64,000 nucleotides of DNA from Rhizobiaceae bacterium (GTDB lineage: Bacteria; Pseudomonadota; Alphaproteobacteria; Rhizobiales; Rhizobiaceae), in NCBI GenBank assembly GCA_029233925.1, contig JARGOX010000012.1, positions 62,001 to 126,000 of the forward strand, given 5' to 3'. Positions 37,298 to 45,338 of the stretch are shown piece by piece. The translations under genes were made by a program, and so were the position numbers. Numbering within the stretch: position 1 is the stretch's first letter; each line of letters starts with the position of its first letter. The notes below the pieces were generated by a model, which made no database searches, was not told the origin of the DNA, and saw nothing but the letters and a program-made list of their open reading frames with translations.

Positions 37298-38626
37298 TCA
37301 ATAGGCCGCAGCATATTTCAGGCATATTTCCTCATCGGACAGATCCTGCATAACTGCGATTTCACAGCGTTTGTGACGCAAATAGGTATCCACCAAAGTC
37401 TCGCCGAATGCCTCCGCGGCCCAGGCACTTGTGGCAAAACGCTGAAGCGCACTCTCCAGCGAGAGCGGCAGCCGTTCAATGTTCATGGCAGAAAGTTCAT
37501 CCGCGTCAATCATGGTCAGGTCAGTACGGGTGGCCTCTGGTGCGTCAAGCGCCGCATCCAGTCCTGCCGTTCCAGCCCTGATCAAGGCCGCAAGCACCAG
37601 ATAGGGACTGGCTGCTGCATCAGCTGCCCGGTACTCGAAATGAAATTTGTCTTCGGTATCGTCCTGCGTGCCGCCCTGGAAAACGGGACAGATGCGTATC
37701 CCGGCCTCGCGGTCCTGGATGCCGAGATTATTATAGGCTGCACTCCAGCGATAGGGCACAAGACGCATGTAGGAGGCAACGGACGGTGCTGTCAGACAAA
37801 GATATTCGGGCATCAGTTTCAGCATGCCGGCGAGAAAGGAACCGGCGATCTGCGACAGGCCGTGCGGCCGGTGTGAATCGTAATTGACCTGAGCCCCATT
37901 TATATCCTGAAGCGAAAAATGAACATGAACGCCATTGCCGACACCGGCGGGGTCCATCATCGGTGTGAAACTGGCGCGCGCATCCAGGCCGCGTGCGACC
38001 GAGCGCGTCATCTCACGCAAAACCACCGCGTCGTCCGCGGCACGCAACGCATTGTTGGGTTCGATTGTGAACTCGCATTGCCCCGGCCCGTATTCGGGCA
38101 TGAAGGTGTCGGGCACCAGGCCGCAGCGGTCAATCACATCCGACAATCTGTCCGGGAAGGCCCCAAGCCGACGCCTGGCTCGCAGGGAATAGCCCAGGCC
38201 CGGTTGTTCCTGGCAGCCGGAATAGTGAAATTCATGTTCAAATGCCGCGGTCAGGACAAGCCCGTGCTTCTCGCGCAATGCATCAATCGCACTCATCAAT
38301 TGCCCACGCAGGCAACAATCCCAAGGGTCGCCCGCAAGCGTCAACACATTGCCGATAACGAAACATTCATCGACCTGATAGTCGGGAATATGAATGTCAA
38401 TCATGGTTGAAAAATCAGGCTGCAGCATGAGATCGCCAAGCGCACCCCAGTGGCCGGTTGCAATCGGGCCAAAGGCGGTAATCAGGGCATTCGTCGGTGT
38501 CCAGCCCACGCCAATGACCGAACGATGATCTCTGGCGCGCAACGGCATGGCCTTGCCTCGCAACTGGCCTGCCATATCGCTCGTCACCACCATGACCAGG
38601 TCTGTGTCCTTGCGTGCGCTGCTCAT
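37298..38626 (-). CDS. Glutamine-synthetase-like gamma-glutamyl-amine ligase (first copy)
   Basis: A 442-residue class I glutamine-synthetase-fold protein. The metal and ATP site residues are visible in EHEFHY (about 145), EYGPGQCEFTIEP and GNGVHVHFSLQD. The sequence differs clearly from true GlnA and is of the type that ligates glutamate to amines (PuuA, IpuC and similar). Start ATG 38626 has GAGGAA upstream; the longer frame to 38743 is unlikely. It is transcribed separately from the second copy at 41682, being separated by the convergent ABM gene and an ADH/ALDH pair. The amine substrate cannot be read from the sequence. Confidence 0.85.
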   Translation of the reverse strand: MSSARKDTDLVMVVTSDMAGQLRGKAMPLRARDHRSVIGVGWTPTNALITAFGPIATGHWGALGDLMLQPDFSTMIDIHIPDYQVDECFVIGNVLTLAGDPWDCCLRGQLMSAIDALREKHGLVLTAAFEHEFHYSGCQEQPGLGYSLRARRRLGAFPDRLSDVIDRCGLVPDTFMPEYGPGQCEFTIEPNNALRAADDAVVLREMTRSVARGLDARASFTPMMDPAGVGNGVHVHFSLQDINGAQVNYDSHRPHGLSQIAGSFLAGMLKLMPEYLCLTAPSVASYMRLVPYRWSAAYNNLGIQDREAGIRICPVFQGGTQDDTEDKFHFEYRAADAAASPYLVLAALIRAGTAGLDAALDAPEATRTDLTMIDADELSAMNIERLPLSLESALQRFATSAWAAEAFGETLVDTYLRHKRCEIAVMQDLSDEEICLKYAAAY

Positions 38627-38808
38627 CTGTTGTTCCTCAATTGTCAATTGGCCAAGTCTTATCACGGTCCTTGGTGTCAATAAACTTAATGCTTGGGATG
38701 ACATGGGCGATTGAAAAGAACCTGACCCCGCAATTCCTGTCAACGAATCATTCGATGGGTTAACCTGACCACTTCATTTTCAAATCAAATACAATTGAAG
38801 GAAACAAA

Positions 38809-39108
38809 ATGATTGTCGTTACAGGAACTATAGAATTCGCCGCGCAGGACGCCGAGGCAGCCATTCCTCTGATCCTGGAGGCCGTGCGCCTTACCAATGA
38901 GGAAGAAGGCTGCCTATTCTATCGCTTCTATCAGGATCTGGAGACCAGGGGCCTGTTCCGATTCTATGAAGAATGGACGACCATGGATGCTCTTTCAGCC
39001 CACGCCAAGAGTGCGCATATGGCAGCGTTTCAAAAAAGCCGGAGTGAACTGACCGTTCTGGCCCGCGCAGGAAAAATCATGGAAGGGCAGCATCTTCGAG
39101 ACTTGTAG
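38809..39108 (+). CDS. Antibiotic biosynthesis monooxygenase (ABM) domain protein
   Basis: A 99-residue dimeric alpha/beta-barrel-like ABM protein. IVVTGTIEFAAQDAEAAIPL, EEGCLFYRFYQDLETRGLFRF and YEEWTTMDALSAHAKSAHM follow the family pattern (YgiN, LsrG, quinol monooxygenase group). Family members oxidise or isomerise quinol- or aldehyde-like substrates without cofactor, or detoxify. Ribosome site AAGGAAAC precedes ATG 38809. Its stop codon lies in the loop of a perfect hairpin at 39090-39122. It is divergent from the first GS-like gene. Confidence 0.88.
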   Translation: MIVVTGTIEFAAQDAEAAIPLILEAVRLTNEEEGCLFYRFYQDLETRGLFRFYEEWTTMDALSAHAKSAHMAAFQKSRSELTVLARAGKIMEGQHLRDL

Positions 39109-39122
39109 ACTCTCGAAGATGC
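39090..39122. terminator. 12-bp perfect hairpin with the ABM stop codon in its loop
   Basis: GCATCTTCGAGA (39090-39101) pairs perfectly with TCTCGAAGATGC (39111-39122) around a 9-base loop containing the TAG at 39106-39108. It sits between the convergent ABM and alcohol dehydrogenase genes and is probably a bidirectional transcript end, although no T run follows on either strand. Confidence 0.55.
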
Positions 39123-39146
39123 CCGCTCACAATATGCTGCTGCGAC

Positions 39147-40292
39147 TCAGATGCATTCTTCCAGAAGGGCGATAACATTCCGGGTTGTCAGCGTGACCGG
39201 ATTGCCCCCGGCGCTCGGGTCTTCGAGCGCCATTTTTGCAATCTCTTCCAAACGGTCCGTGCCAACACCAAGATCGCGCAATTTGTCCGGTACGCCGAGG
39301 TCTGCACGCAGGGCCAGCATATAGTCATAAAACCCGTCAAAGCCGCCGGATATGCCAAGATAATCGGCAGCCCGGGCAATGCGCTCCTCGATTTCGGGAC
39401 GGTTCAACCTGAGCACGGGCGGTATGACAACAGCATTGGTCATGCCGTGATGCGTGTTGTAGAGCGCGCCAATGGGATGGGATATGGCATGCACAGCACC
39501 CAGGCCCTTCTGGAAGGCTGTGGCGCCCATGGCCGCAGCACTCATCATGTGGCCTCTTGCCTCTATGTCTTGCGGATCGGCGACCACGATTGGCAGGTTT
39601 TCCTTGACCAGTCGCATGCCTTCCAGCGCGATGCCCTGGCTCATCGGATGATAGAAGGGTGAAGAATAGGCCTCAAGGCAATGGGCAAGCGCATCCATGC
39701 CCGTGCCGACTGTGATGATTTTCGGCATGCCGACCGTCAGTTCCGGATCGCAAATCACCACAGTGGGCAGCACTTTCGGGTGAAAGATGATCTTTTTCAC
39801 ATGGGTTTTCGAATTGGTGAGGACCCCGGCACGGCCCACCTCCGATCCGGTTCCAGCGGTGGTCGGCACGGCAACATTGGGAAAAATTGCATCCGCATCG
39901 GCTCTGGTCCACCAGTCCCCGACATCCTCGAAATCCCAGACCGGGCGGGTCTGACCGGCCATCATGGCCACAAGTTTGCCCAGATCAAGTCCGGAACCAC
40001 CGCCGAAGGCAACGACACCATCGTGGCCACCGGCCTTGAAGGCTTCGATGCCCGCCGCCAGATTGATTTCATTCGGATTGGGATCAACATCGGAAAAGAT
40101 GGATCGACCCAGTCCGGCCTGTTCCAGAATATCCAGGGCATTGAGGGTTATTGGCAGATTGGCCAGGCCTTTGTCGGTGACCAGCAGCGGTCGCTTGATG
40201 CCCGCTGCCATGCAGGCGTCAGCCAACTCCTTGATACGACCGGCACCAAAACGGATTGCAGTCGGGTAACTCCAATTCACGGAAATCGTCAT
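39147..40292 (-). CDS. Iron-containing (type III) alcohol dehydrogenase
   Basis: A 381-residue Fe-ADH: nucleotide-binding GGGSGLDLGK (about 91-100), TTAGTGSEVGRAGV, and metal-ligand blocks ALAHCLEAYSSPFYHP and HAISHPIGALYNTHHG, containing the Asp/His ligands. Members interconvert alcohols and aldehydes with NAD(P). Start ATG 40292 follows two bases after the aldehyde dehydrogenase stop, so these are cotranscribed. Next to an aldehyde dehydrogenase and a gamma-glutamyl ligase, an omega-hydroxy gamma-glutamylamide is a sensible substrate; this is inference. Confidence 0.9.
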   Translation of the reverse strand: MTISVNWSYPTAIRFGAGRIKELADACMAAGIKRPLLVTDKGLANLPITLNALDILEQAGLGRSIFSDVDPNPNEINLAAGIEAFKAGGHDGVVAFGGGSGLDLGKLVAMMAGQTRPVWDFEDVGDWWTRADADAIFPNVAVPTTAGTGSEVGRAGVLTNSKTHVKKIIFHPKVLPTVVICDPELTVGMPKIITVGTGMDALAHCLEAYSSPFYHPMSQGIALEGMRLVKENLPIVVADPQDIEARGHMMSAAAMGATAFQKGLGAVHAISHPIGALYNTHHGMTNAVVIPPVLRLNRPEIEERIARAADYLGISGGFDGFYDYMLALRADLGVPDKLRDLGVGTDRLEEIAKMALEDPSAGGNPVTLTTRNVIALLEECI

Positions 40293-40294
40293 TG

Positions 40295-41680
40295 CTACAG
40301 TACTTTCCTGAGGTGATAGGATTTGGGGCGTGTCAGATTCTGGAAACCGATGATGGAGAGCGCGCCGCCCCGTCCGGTGTTTTTGCATCCCGTCCAGCAA
40401 AGGCCCGGATCAAGATAGTCAGCCCTGTTCATGAATATCGTGCCGGTTTGAAGGCGCCGGCCAATGGAAGCAGCTCTGTCCACATCCTGTGTCCACAATG
40501 ATGCGGTCAGGCCGAATTCGCTGTCATTCATCAGCGCAACGGCCTCTTCGTCACTGTCCACCGACATGATCCCGATGAGAGGGCCAAAGGTCTCGTCACG
40601 CATGACACGCATGTCATGGGTCACATTGGTCAGAATCTGCGGCATCAGATAGGCACCGCCATCGTCCTGTGGAAACAGCGCCGGATCGATATGCGCATTG
40701 GCGCCCTGGTCAATGGCTTCGCGGCACTGCGCCCTGACTTCTGCTGCAAAGCGGCGGTGCGCCATGGGTCCCAGCGTCGTTGTCTCGTCCAGCGGATTGC
40801 CCAAAGTGTAGCCGGAGACAATGGCAACAGACTTTTCAACAAATGCATCATAGAGGGATGCCGTCACATAGATGCGTTCAATGCCGCAACAACATTGCCC
40901 GGAATTGAACATGGCGCCATCGATCAATGTCTCGACTGCAGCATCCAGGTTCGCGTCTTCCATGACATAGCCCGGATCCTTGCCGCCCAGTTCAAGGCCG
41001 ATATTTGTGAATGTCCCGGCAGCGGCACGCTCGATCGCCCTGCCCCCACCGACGGAACCGGTGAAATTGACAAAACCAAAACTCTTGGCCGCGATCAGTT
41101 CGGAAGTCGTTTCGTGGTCAAGGAAAATATTCTGAAATACGCCCTCTGGAACCCCGGCTTCGACAAAGGCGCGCGCCATGCGCTCGCCGACAAGAAGCGT
41201 TTGTGTGGAGTGTTTGAGCAAGACCGTGTTACCGGCAATGAGGGCCGGGGCAACGGTGTTGATTGCCGTCATATAGGGATAGTTCCACGGGGCAATGACC
41301 AGCACGACACCGTGGGGCTCGCGCTCGATGCGTCGCTCAAACTGATCGCTGTCTTCGACGACAATGGGTTTGAGCGCCTCCTCGGCAATATCAGCCATAT
41401 AGGATGCACGCTCATTGAAACCGCCGAATTCCCCGCCATAGCGCACAGGACGACCCATCATCCAGGCCAGTTCGGGGACAATGTCGTCATTCATGGCGCC
41501 AACGCGGGCAACACCGGCGCGCACCAATTCGATGCGTTCGGCCAAGGGCCTTTCTGCCCAGCTTTTCTGAGCCATGGCCGCCCTTTCAACGGCAGCCTTC
41601 GCCTCGCTCGAAGAAACCGTGGGACGTTCGGCGAAAACAGATCCGTCGATGGGTGAAATGGATTGCAACATTTTGGACAT
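40295..41680 (-). CDS. Aldehyde dehydrogenase family protein
   Basis: A 461-residue NAD(P)-dependent aldehyde dehydrogenase. Catalytic Cys in FNSGQCCCGIERIYV (three Cys in a row), general base Glu in LELGGKDPGYV, and VLVIAPWNYPY with TGSVGGGRAIERAA for the cofactor. Start ATG 41680 with AAAGAG upstream lies one base after the second GS-like gene's stop, so it belongs to the same operon (GS-ALDH-ADH). The frame to 41776 is overlap only. Expected to oxidise the aldehyde made by the adjacent alcohol dehydrogenase. Confidence 0.92.
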   Translation of the reverse strand: MSKMLQSISPIDGSVFAERPTVSSSEAKAAVERAAMAQKSWAERPLAERIELVRAGVARVGAMNDDIVPELAWMMGRPVRYGGEFGGFNERASYMADIAEEALKPIVVEDSDQFERRIEREPHGVVLVIAPWNYPYMTAINTVAPALIAGNTVLLKHSTQTLLVGERMARAFVEAGVPEGVFQNIFLDHETTSELIAAKSFGFVNFTGSVGGGRAIERAAAGTFTNIGLELGGKDPGYVMEDANLDAAVETLIDGAMFNSGQCCCGIERIYVTASLYDAFVEKSVAIVSGYTLGNPLDETTTLGPMAHRRFAAEVRAQCREAIDQGANAHIDPALFPQDDGGAYLMPQILTNVTHDMRVMRDETFGPLIGIMSVDSDEEAVALMNDSEFGLTASLWTQDVDRAASIGRRLQTGTIFMNRADYLDPGLCWTGCKNTGRGGALSIIGFQNLTRPKSYHLRKVL

Positions 41681-41681
41681 A

Positions 41682-43049
41682 TCAGGCTCTTTCAAATCCG
41701 CGGGCAACTTCCCAATCGGTGACACGGCGGTCATATTCTTCCTGTTCCCAGCTGGCAGCGCGGACATAATGGTCAATCACTTTATCGCCCATGGCAGCGC
41801 GCAGCATTTTGGAACCGTTCAATGTGCCTATTGCATCGCGCAAGGTTCTGGGAACCGAGCGGACATCCGCATTATAGGCATCGCCCTTGAACTCGGGTTC
41901 AAGTTCGCGTTTGTTTTCAATGCCATCCAGACCGGCTGCGATGAGCGCGGCCATTGCCAGATGCGGATTGAGATCCGATCCGCCGACCCGGCACTCAACC
42001 CGTATGGCATTGGTACCATCACCGCAAATGCGGTAGCCGGCAGTACGGTTGTCCCGGCTCCAGACGGCCTTTGTCGGGGCAAAGGTGCCTTCGGCAAAGC
42101 GTTTGTAGGAATTGACATAGGGCGCAAGAAACCATGTCACGTCGCTGGCATTGTGCAACAGGCCGGCCACATAATGCCGCATCAAGTCAGACATCCCATA
42201 CTCACCCGATGCATCGCGAAACAGTGGCGTCTTGCCGTCTGTGCTCCACAGGGACTGGTGAATATGCGACGAATTGCCAGCGGAACCATTGTGCCACTTG
42301 GCCAGGAACGTCAGGGACTGACCCTGCCCCCAGGCAATCTCCTTGCAGGCATTCTTGATGAAAGCATGGGTATCGGCCATATCCAGTGCGTCGGAATATT
42401 TCACGTTGATTTCTTCCTGTCCGGCACTGGCTTCGCCCTTGGAACATTCAACTTCAACGCCTGCGCCGTACAATCCGTTGCGGATGGCGCGCATGACATT
42501 TTCTTCCTTGGTGGTCTGGAAGACACTGTAATCTTCATTGTATTTTGCAACGGTTTTCAGACCGCGGTAGCCACTGGCCTGGGCTGCCTCGAAGCTCTGT
42601 TCAAACAGAAAAAATTCAAGTTCGGTGGCCATCAGGGCTTTGATGCCCATCGCTTCGAGCCGCGCGACCTGCTTTTTCAGTATGGCACGCGGTGAATGGG
42701 GCACCTCTTCAGGCGAATGATGATCAAACACATCGCATAGCACATAGGCGGTTTTTTCAAGCCAGGGCACCACACGCAGCGTCGAGAGATCCGGCTTCAT
42801 CGTATAATCGCCATAACCGCTTTCCCAGCTGGTCGACTGATAACCACTGACGGTTTCCATCTCCAGATCGGTCGCCAGCAGATAATTGCAGCAATGGGTT
42901 TCCTTATAGGCACTGTTGACAAAATAGTCCGCCTGAAACCGCTTGCCCATCAAGCGTCCCTGCATGTCGACCTGTGCGGCGACGACGGTATCGATCTCAC
43001 CTTGTGAGACAGCTTGCTTGAGTGCTTCAAATGTAAGATTGCCGGGCAT
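41682..43049 (-). CDS. Glutamine-synthetase-like gamma-glutamyl-amine ligase (second copy)
   Basis: A 455-residue GS-fold ligase. MATELEFFLFEQSFE, ECSKGEASAGQEEINV and GNSSHIHQSLW carry the metal/ATP residues, and FAPTKAVWSRDNRTAGYRI is the catalytic arginine region. It is distinct from GlnA and from the first copy at 37298. First gene of a GS-ALDH-ADH operon. In the PuuA/IpuC/GlnA4-type pathways such ligases make gamma-glutamyl amides of polyamines, isopropylamine, ethanolamine or similar, later oxidised and hydrolysed. A 19-bp tandem repeat lies 89 bases upstream. Confidence 0.88.
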   Translation of the reverse strand: MPGNLTFEALKQAVSQGEIDTVVAAQVDMQGRLMGKRFQADYFVNSAYKETHCCNYLLATDLEMETVSGYQSTSWESGYGDYTMKPDLSTLRVVPWLEKTAYVLCDVFDHHSPEEVPHSPRAILKKQVARLEAMGIKALMATELEFFLFEQSFEAAQASGYRGLKTVAKYNEDYSVFQTTKEENVMRAIRNGLYGAGVEVECSKGEASAGQEEINVKYSDALDMADTHAFIKNACKEIAWGQGQSLTFLAKWHNGSAGNSSHIHQSLWSTDGKTPLFRDASGEYGMSDLMRHYVAGLLHNASDVTWFLAPYVNSYKRFAEGTFAPTKAVWSRDNRTAGYRICGDGTNAIRVECRVGGSDLNPHLAMAALIAAGLDGIENKRELEPEFKGDAYNADVRSVPRTLRDAIGTLNGSKMLRAAMGDKVIDHYVRAASWEQEEYDRRVTDWEVARGFERA

Positions 43050-43137
43050 TGGATCACATTTCCTGTTTGTTTTCGGGCATTGCTGGCACGGACATTAAAA
43101 AGTCGGCGACAACAAGGTTATTTGTCCTTGTGGCATT

Positions 43138-43175
43138 TCAGCATTTTGCTTTCTGGCCAGCATCTTGCTCTCTGG
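43138..43175. repeat. 19-bp tandem direct repeat upstream of the GS-ALDH-ADH operon
   Basis: Read on the minus strand, CCAGAGAGCAAGATGCTGG (43175-43157) is followed at once by CCAGAAAGCAAAATGCTGA (43156-43138); 16 of 19 positions agree. The copies lie on nearly the same face of the helix and are 89-126 bases ahead of the second GS-like gene, in its promoter zone. The rest of 43050-43268 has no gene. Confidence 0.6.
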
Positions 43176-43268
43176 TACGCCATTTTCTCACTATTTCCAT
43201 CTTTCACTAACCCCATGCCATTCTCTCGGCAAGAGCGGCGCGGTGGGCGCTGCGAACATATCCGGCGC

Positions 43269-44054
43269 TCAATTCGGCTGCATCCCTGCCACTTGATCGA
43301 GCGCTGCCTGCAACATTGCCACCAATGGACCACCAATGGCTTTCCGGCCCGCTTCCAGGCGCACAAGATCATTCCTGATTTCGATCATCACATTGAGCAA
43401 ATTCAGCAGCAAAGCATGCTTTTGCAAGGTATGCATGACGCCATGCTGAGGACCATAGGGCTCATTGCGCTCCACCTTCAGGCTTGAATACTGCGCGGCG
43501 GCGGCGAGCATGGAATCCGCAAGACGCGAATCTTTGTCATGCAGGATGCCCAGCTCCACCGCGCGCGGCTTGCCGTGATAGACCGGTGTAAATGTGTGGA
43601 TTGTGACCAGCACCGGCCTGCGACCGGCCTTCATCCGCTGTTCTATAAAATCCGCAATCGCCGCATGGAAGGGTGTGTACACTTCCGCAATACGTGCGGC
43701 TCTGTCCCCTTCGCCGAGGTCCTTGTTGCCCGGTATGTCAAATATCTCACTGCGTGCAGGCATCGCATCCGGTGCATCCGGGGGACGGTTGCAATCATAG
43801 ACCAGCCGGGAAAAATTCTGGGCAATCAGCGGGGCGTCCAGCGCGTCAGACATCAATCTGGAAACAGCAAAGGCCCCTGGATCCCAGGCGACATGACTCT
43901 TGATTGCCTCTTTGCTCAATCCCAATTTCTCCAGCGAGAGGGGAAAACGGTTTGAAGCATGTTCGCAGACCAAGAGGACATCACTTTTCCCGTCAATATT
44001 ATATCGGCTGACCGGTTCGCCATCCGCGTCACGCAATAGTGGTACATTACTCAT
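43269..44054 (-). CDS. N-formylglutamate amidohydrolase family protein
   Basis: A 261-residue hydrolase of the N-formylglutamate amidohydrolase superfamily. Metal-binding candidates are in VCEHASNRFP, HVAWDPGAFAVS, RLVYDCNRPPDAPDA and TIHTFTPVYHG. HutG-type members remove a formyl group from glutamate. In this context (no hut genes) cleavage of a gamma-glutamyl or N-acyl-glutamate product of the neighbouring pathway is plausible; this is inference. The start at 44054 gives MSNVPLLRDADG; in-frame ATGs upstream (44078, 44105) are possible. Divergent from the RpiR gene with an inverted repeat between them. Confidence 0.85.
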   Translation of the reverse strand: MSNVPLLRDADGEPVSRYNIDGKSDVLLVCEHASNRFPLSLEKLGLSKEAIKSHVAWDPGAFAVSRLMSDALDAPLIAQNFSRLVYDCNRPPDAPDAMPARSEIFDIPGNKDLGEGDRAARIAEVYTPFHAAIADFIEQRMKAGRRPVLVTIHTFTPVYHGKPRAVELGILHDKDSRLADSMLAAAAQYSSLKVERNEPYGPQHGVMHTLQKHALLLNLLNVMIEIRNDLVRLEAGRKAIGGPLVAMLQAALDQVAGMQPN

Positions 44055-44077
44055 GAATACAGCCTGCTCTCTCGCCA

Positions 44078-44099
44078 TTCTGTAAAAATCTCTACAGAA
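44078..44099. promoter_or_regulatory. Inverted repeat between the hydrolase and RpiR genes
   Basis: TTCTGTA (44078-44084) and TACAGAA (44093-44099) are perfect 7-bp arms around 8 bases. A weaker dyad TGAAA/TTTCA follows at 44124-44139. RpiR-family regulators such as HexR bind TGTA-type dyads, and the site lies between two divergent genes, so it is the best candidate operator of the adjacent RpiR protein. Confidence 0.5.
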
Positions 44100-44210
44100 A
44101 CTCATCTCCAGTCAATAGGACTCTGAAACAATAATTTCAAAAATTGTGGTGCCGGTACGAAAATCAAGATAAGTTCGTTGGAAATTCAAGAGCCTTGCTG
44201 GTTGGCACAC

Positions 44211-45065
44211 ATGTCAGATACCGTTTCAGATATCATACGTGACAAGTTCAATTTCCTGACCCGGGCTGAACGAAAATTGGCCAATGTGCTGCTGGATAAT
44301 TACCCCGTCAGCGGCATGACCAGCATTACCCGCCTGGCAGAACTGGCCGAGGTTTCCACACCATCCGTCGTACGTATGGCGCAGAAGTTGGGATTCACGG
44401 GTTTTCCGGACCTCCAGAATGCCCTTCGCGACGAGCTTGAGGCCACGATTTCAAACCCGATTGCCAAACACGATCGCTGGTCGCAGCAGGCGCCGGACAC
44501 ACATATTCTCAATCGCTTTGCAGATGCCGTCATCGACAATTTGCGGCAATCGCTCGACCAATTGCCGCCAGAGGATTTTGATCGTGTCAGTGCGTTGCTG
44601 GCGGACAGAAAACGGGCCGTCTATATCGTCGGCGGCAGGATCACGCATGCCCTTGCCGACTATCTGTTTACACATCTGCAGGTGCTTCGCGAAAACATTA
44701 CCCTGTTGCCTGCCAATTCGAACATCTGGCCCCATCATGTCTTGAACATGAAGCCAGGCGATCTGCTGGTGATATTTGACATTCGCCGATATGAGCGCGA
44801 CCTGATCAATCTTGCCGACATGGTCAAGGAACAGGATGTCGAAATCATATTGTTCACGGACCAGTGGGGTTCACCCGTGGGAAAAGCGGCCAGTCATCGT
44901 TTCAATATCAAAATCGAGGCACCCTCGGCCTGGGACTCATCGGTTGTCACGCTGTTCATGCTTGAAGCCCTCACCGCAGCAGTCGAGACACGCATATGGG
45001 GCGTGACAAAATCCCGCATGAAACAGCTTGAGGCATTGTTCGACAGAAAAAAGTTGTTCCGCTGA
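44211..45065 (+). CDS. RpiR/MurR family transcriptional regulator
   Basis: A 284-residue regulator: N-terminal RpiR helix-turn-helix (about 1-80; ITRLAELAEVSTPSVVRMAQ is the recognition region) and a C-terminal SIS sugar-isomerase-fold domain (about 120-260; AVYIVGGRITHALADYL, KPGDLLVIFDIRRYERD, VEIILFTDQWGSPVGKAA). The SIS domain senses a small metabolite. ATG 44211 is preferred over TTG 44178. It probably controls the divergent hydrolase and perhaps the GS-ALDH-ADH operon beyond it. Confidence 0.9.
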   Translation: MSDTVSDIIRDKFNFLTRAERKLANVLLDNYPVSGMTSITRLAELAEVSTPSVVRMAQKLGFTGFPDLQNALRDELEATISNPIAKHDRWSQQAPDTHILNRFADAVIDNLRQSLDQLPPEDFDRVSALLADRKRAVYIVGGRITHALADYLFTHLQVLRENITLLPANSNIWPHHVLNMKPGDLLVIFDIRRYERDLINLADMVKEQDVEIILFTDQWGSPVGKAASHRFNIKIEAPSAWDSSVVTLFMLEALTAAVETRIWGVTKSRMKQLEALFDRKKLFR

Positions 45066-45088
45066 GAATGCCTCCAGGGGATTACCCC

Positions 45089-45116
45089 TTGCATCCCATC
45101 GCAATTGGCGTATAAG
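45089..45116 (+). promoter_or_regulatory. Probable promoter of the rpsF operon
   Basis: TTGCAT (45089-45094) and TATAAG (45111-45116) are 16 bases apart in a stretch ending the RpiR gene region. Transcription would start near 45123 and give a leader of about 215 bases before rpsF. Confidence 0.5.
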
Positions 45117-45158
45117 CGCGCTGTTCGAAACATCCGGTCATCTGGCTGGTGGCTGAAC

Positions 45159-45308
45159 GGAGGGCCGTCCTTTGGGACGTGAGGAAAAAAAGTTTTCCGG
45201 CCTCCCGTGTCTCCGCTCTCGACCGTCACAAACAACGCCTTTCTTGAACGTCCAGCTGGACCCAGAGAGGGTCGTTGAGGCTTAGCCGCCGATTTCCGTG
45301 GTGTTAGG
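45159..45308 (+). promoter_or_regulatory. Structured leader RNA of the rpsF-rpsR operon
   Basis: Several stems can be drawn. A three-way junction is closed by GGAGG (45159-45163) with CCTCC (45201-45205) plus CC/GG, with inner hairpins GTCC/GGAC (45167-45178) and GGAAAA/TTTTCC (45183-45198). A second unit pairs CGACC (45220-45224) with GGTCG (45270-45274) and contains GTCC-AGCT-GGAC (45250-45261). A third hairpin (45281-45308) has a bulged stem and a loop GATTTCCGT exposing CCG, 30 bases before the rpsF ATG. A CCG-bearing hairpin is part of the reported autoregulatory leader bound by the S6:S18 complex; that identity here is inference. Confidence 0.5.
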
Positions 45309-45338
45309 ACAGTTTGTATCAAGAAAGGCAAGATAATC

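Noticed and set aside
45159-45210. Resemblance of the rpsF leader stretch to the GAGGAAAGUCC region of RNase P RNA
   Set aside because: Only a short local similarity; the other RNase P conserved regions are missing and the gap is too short.
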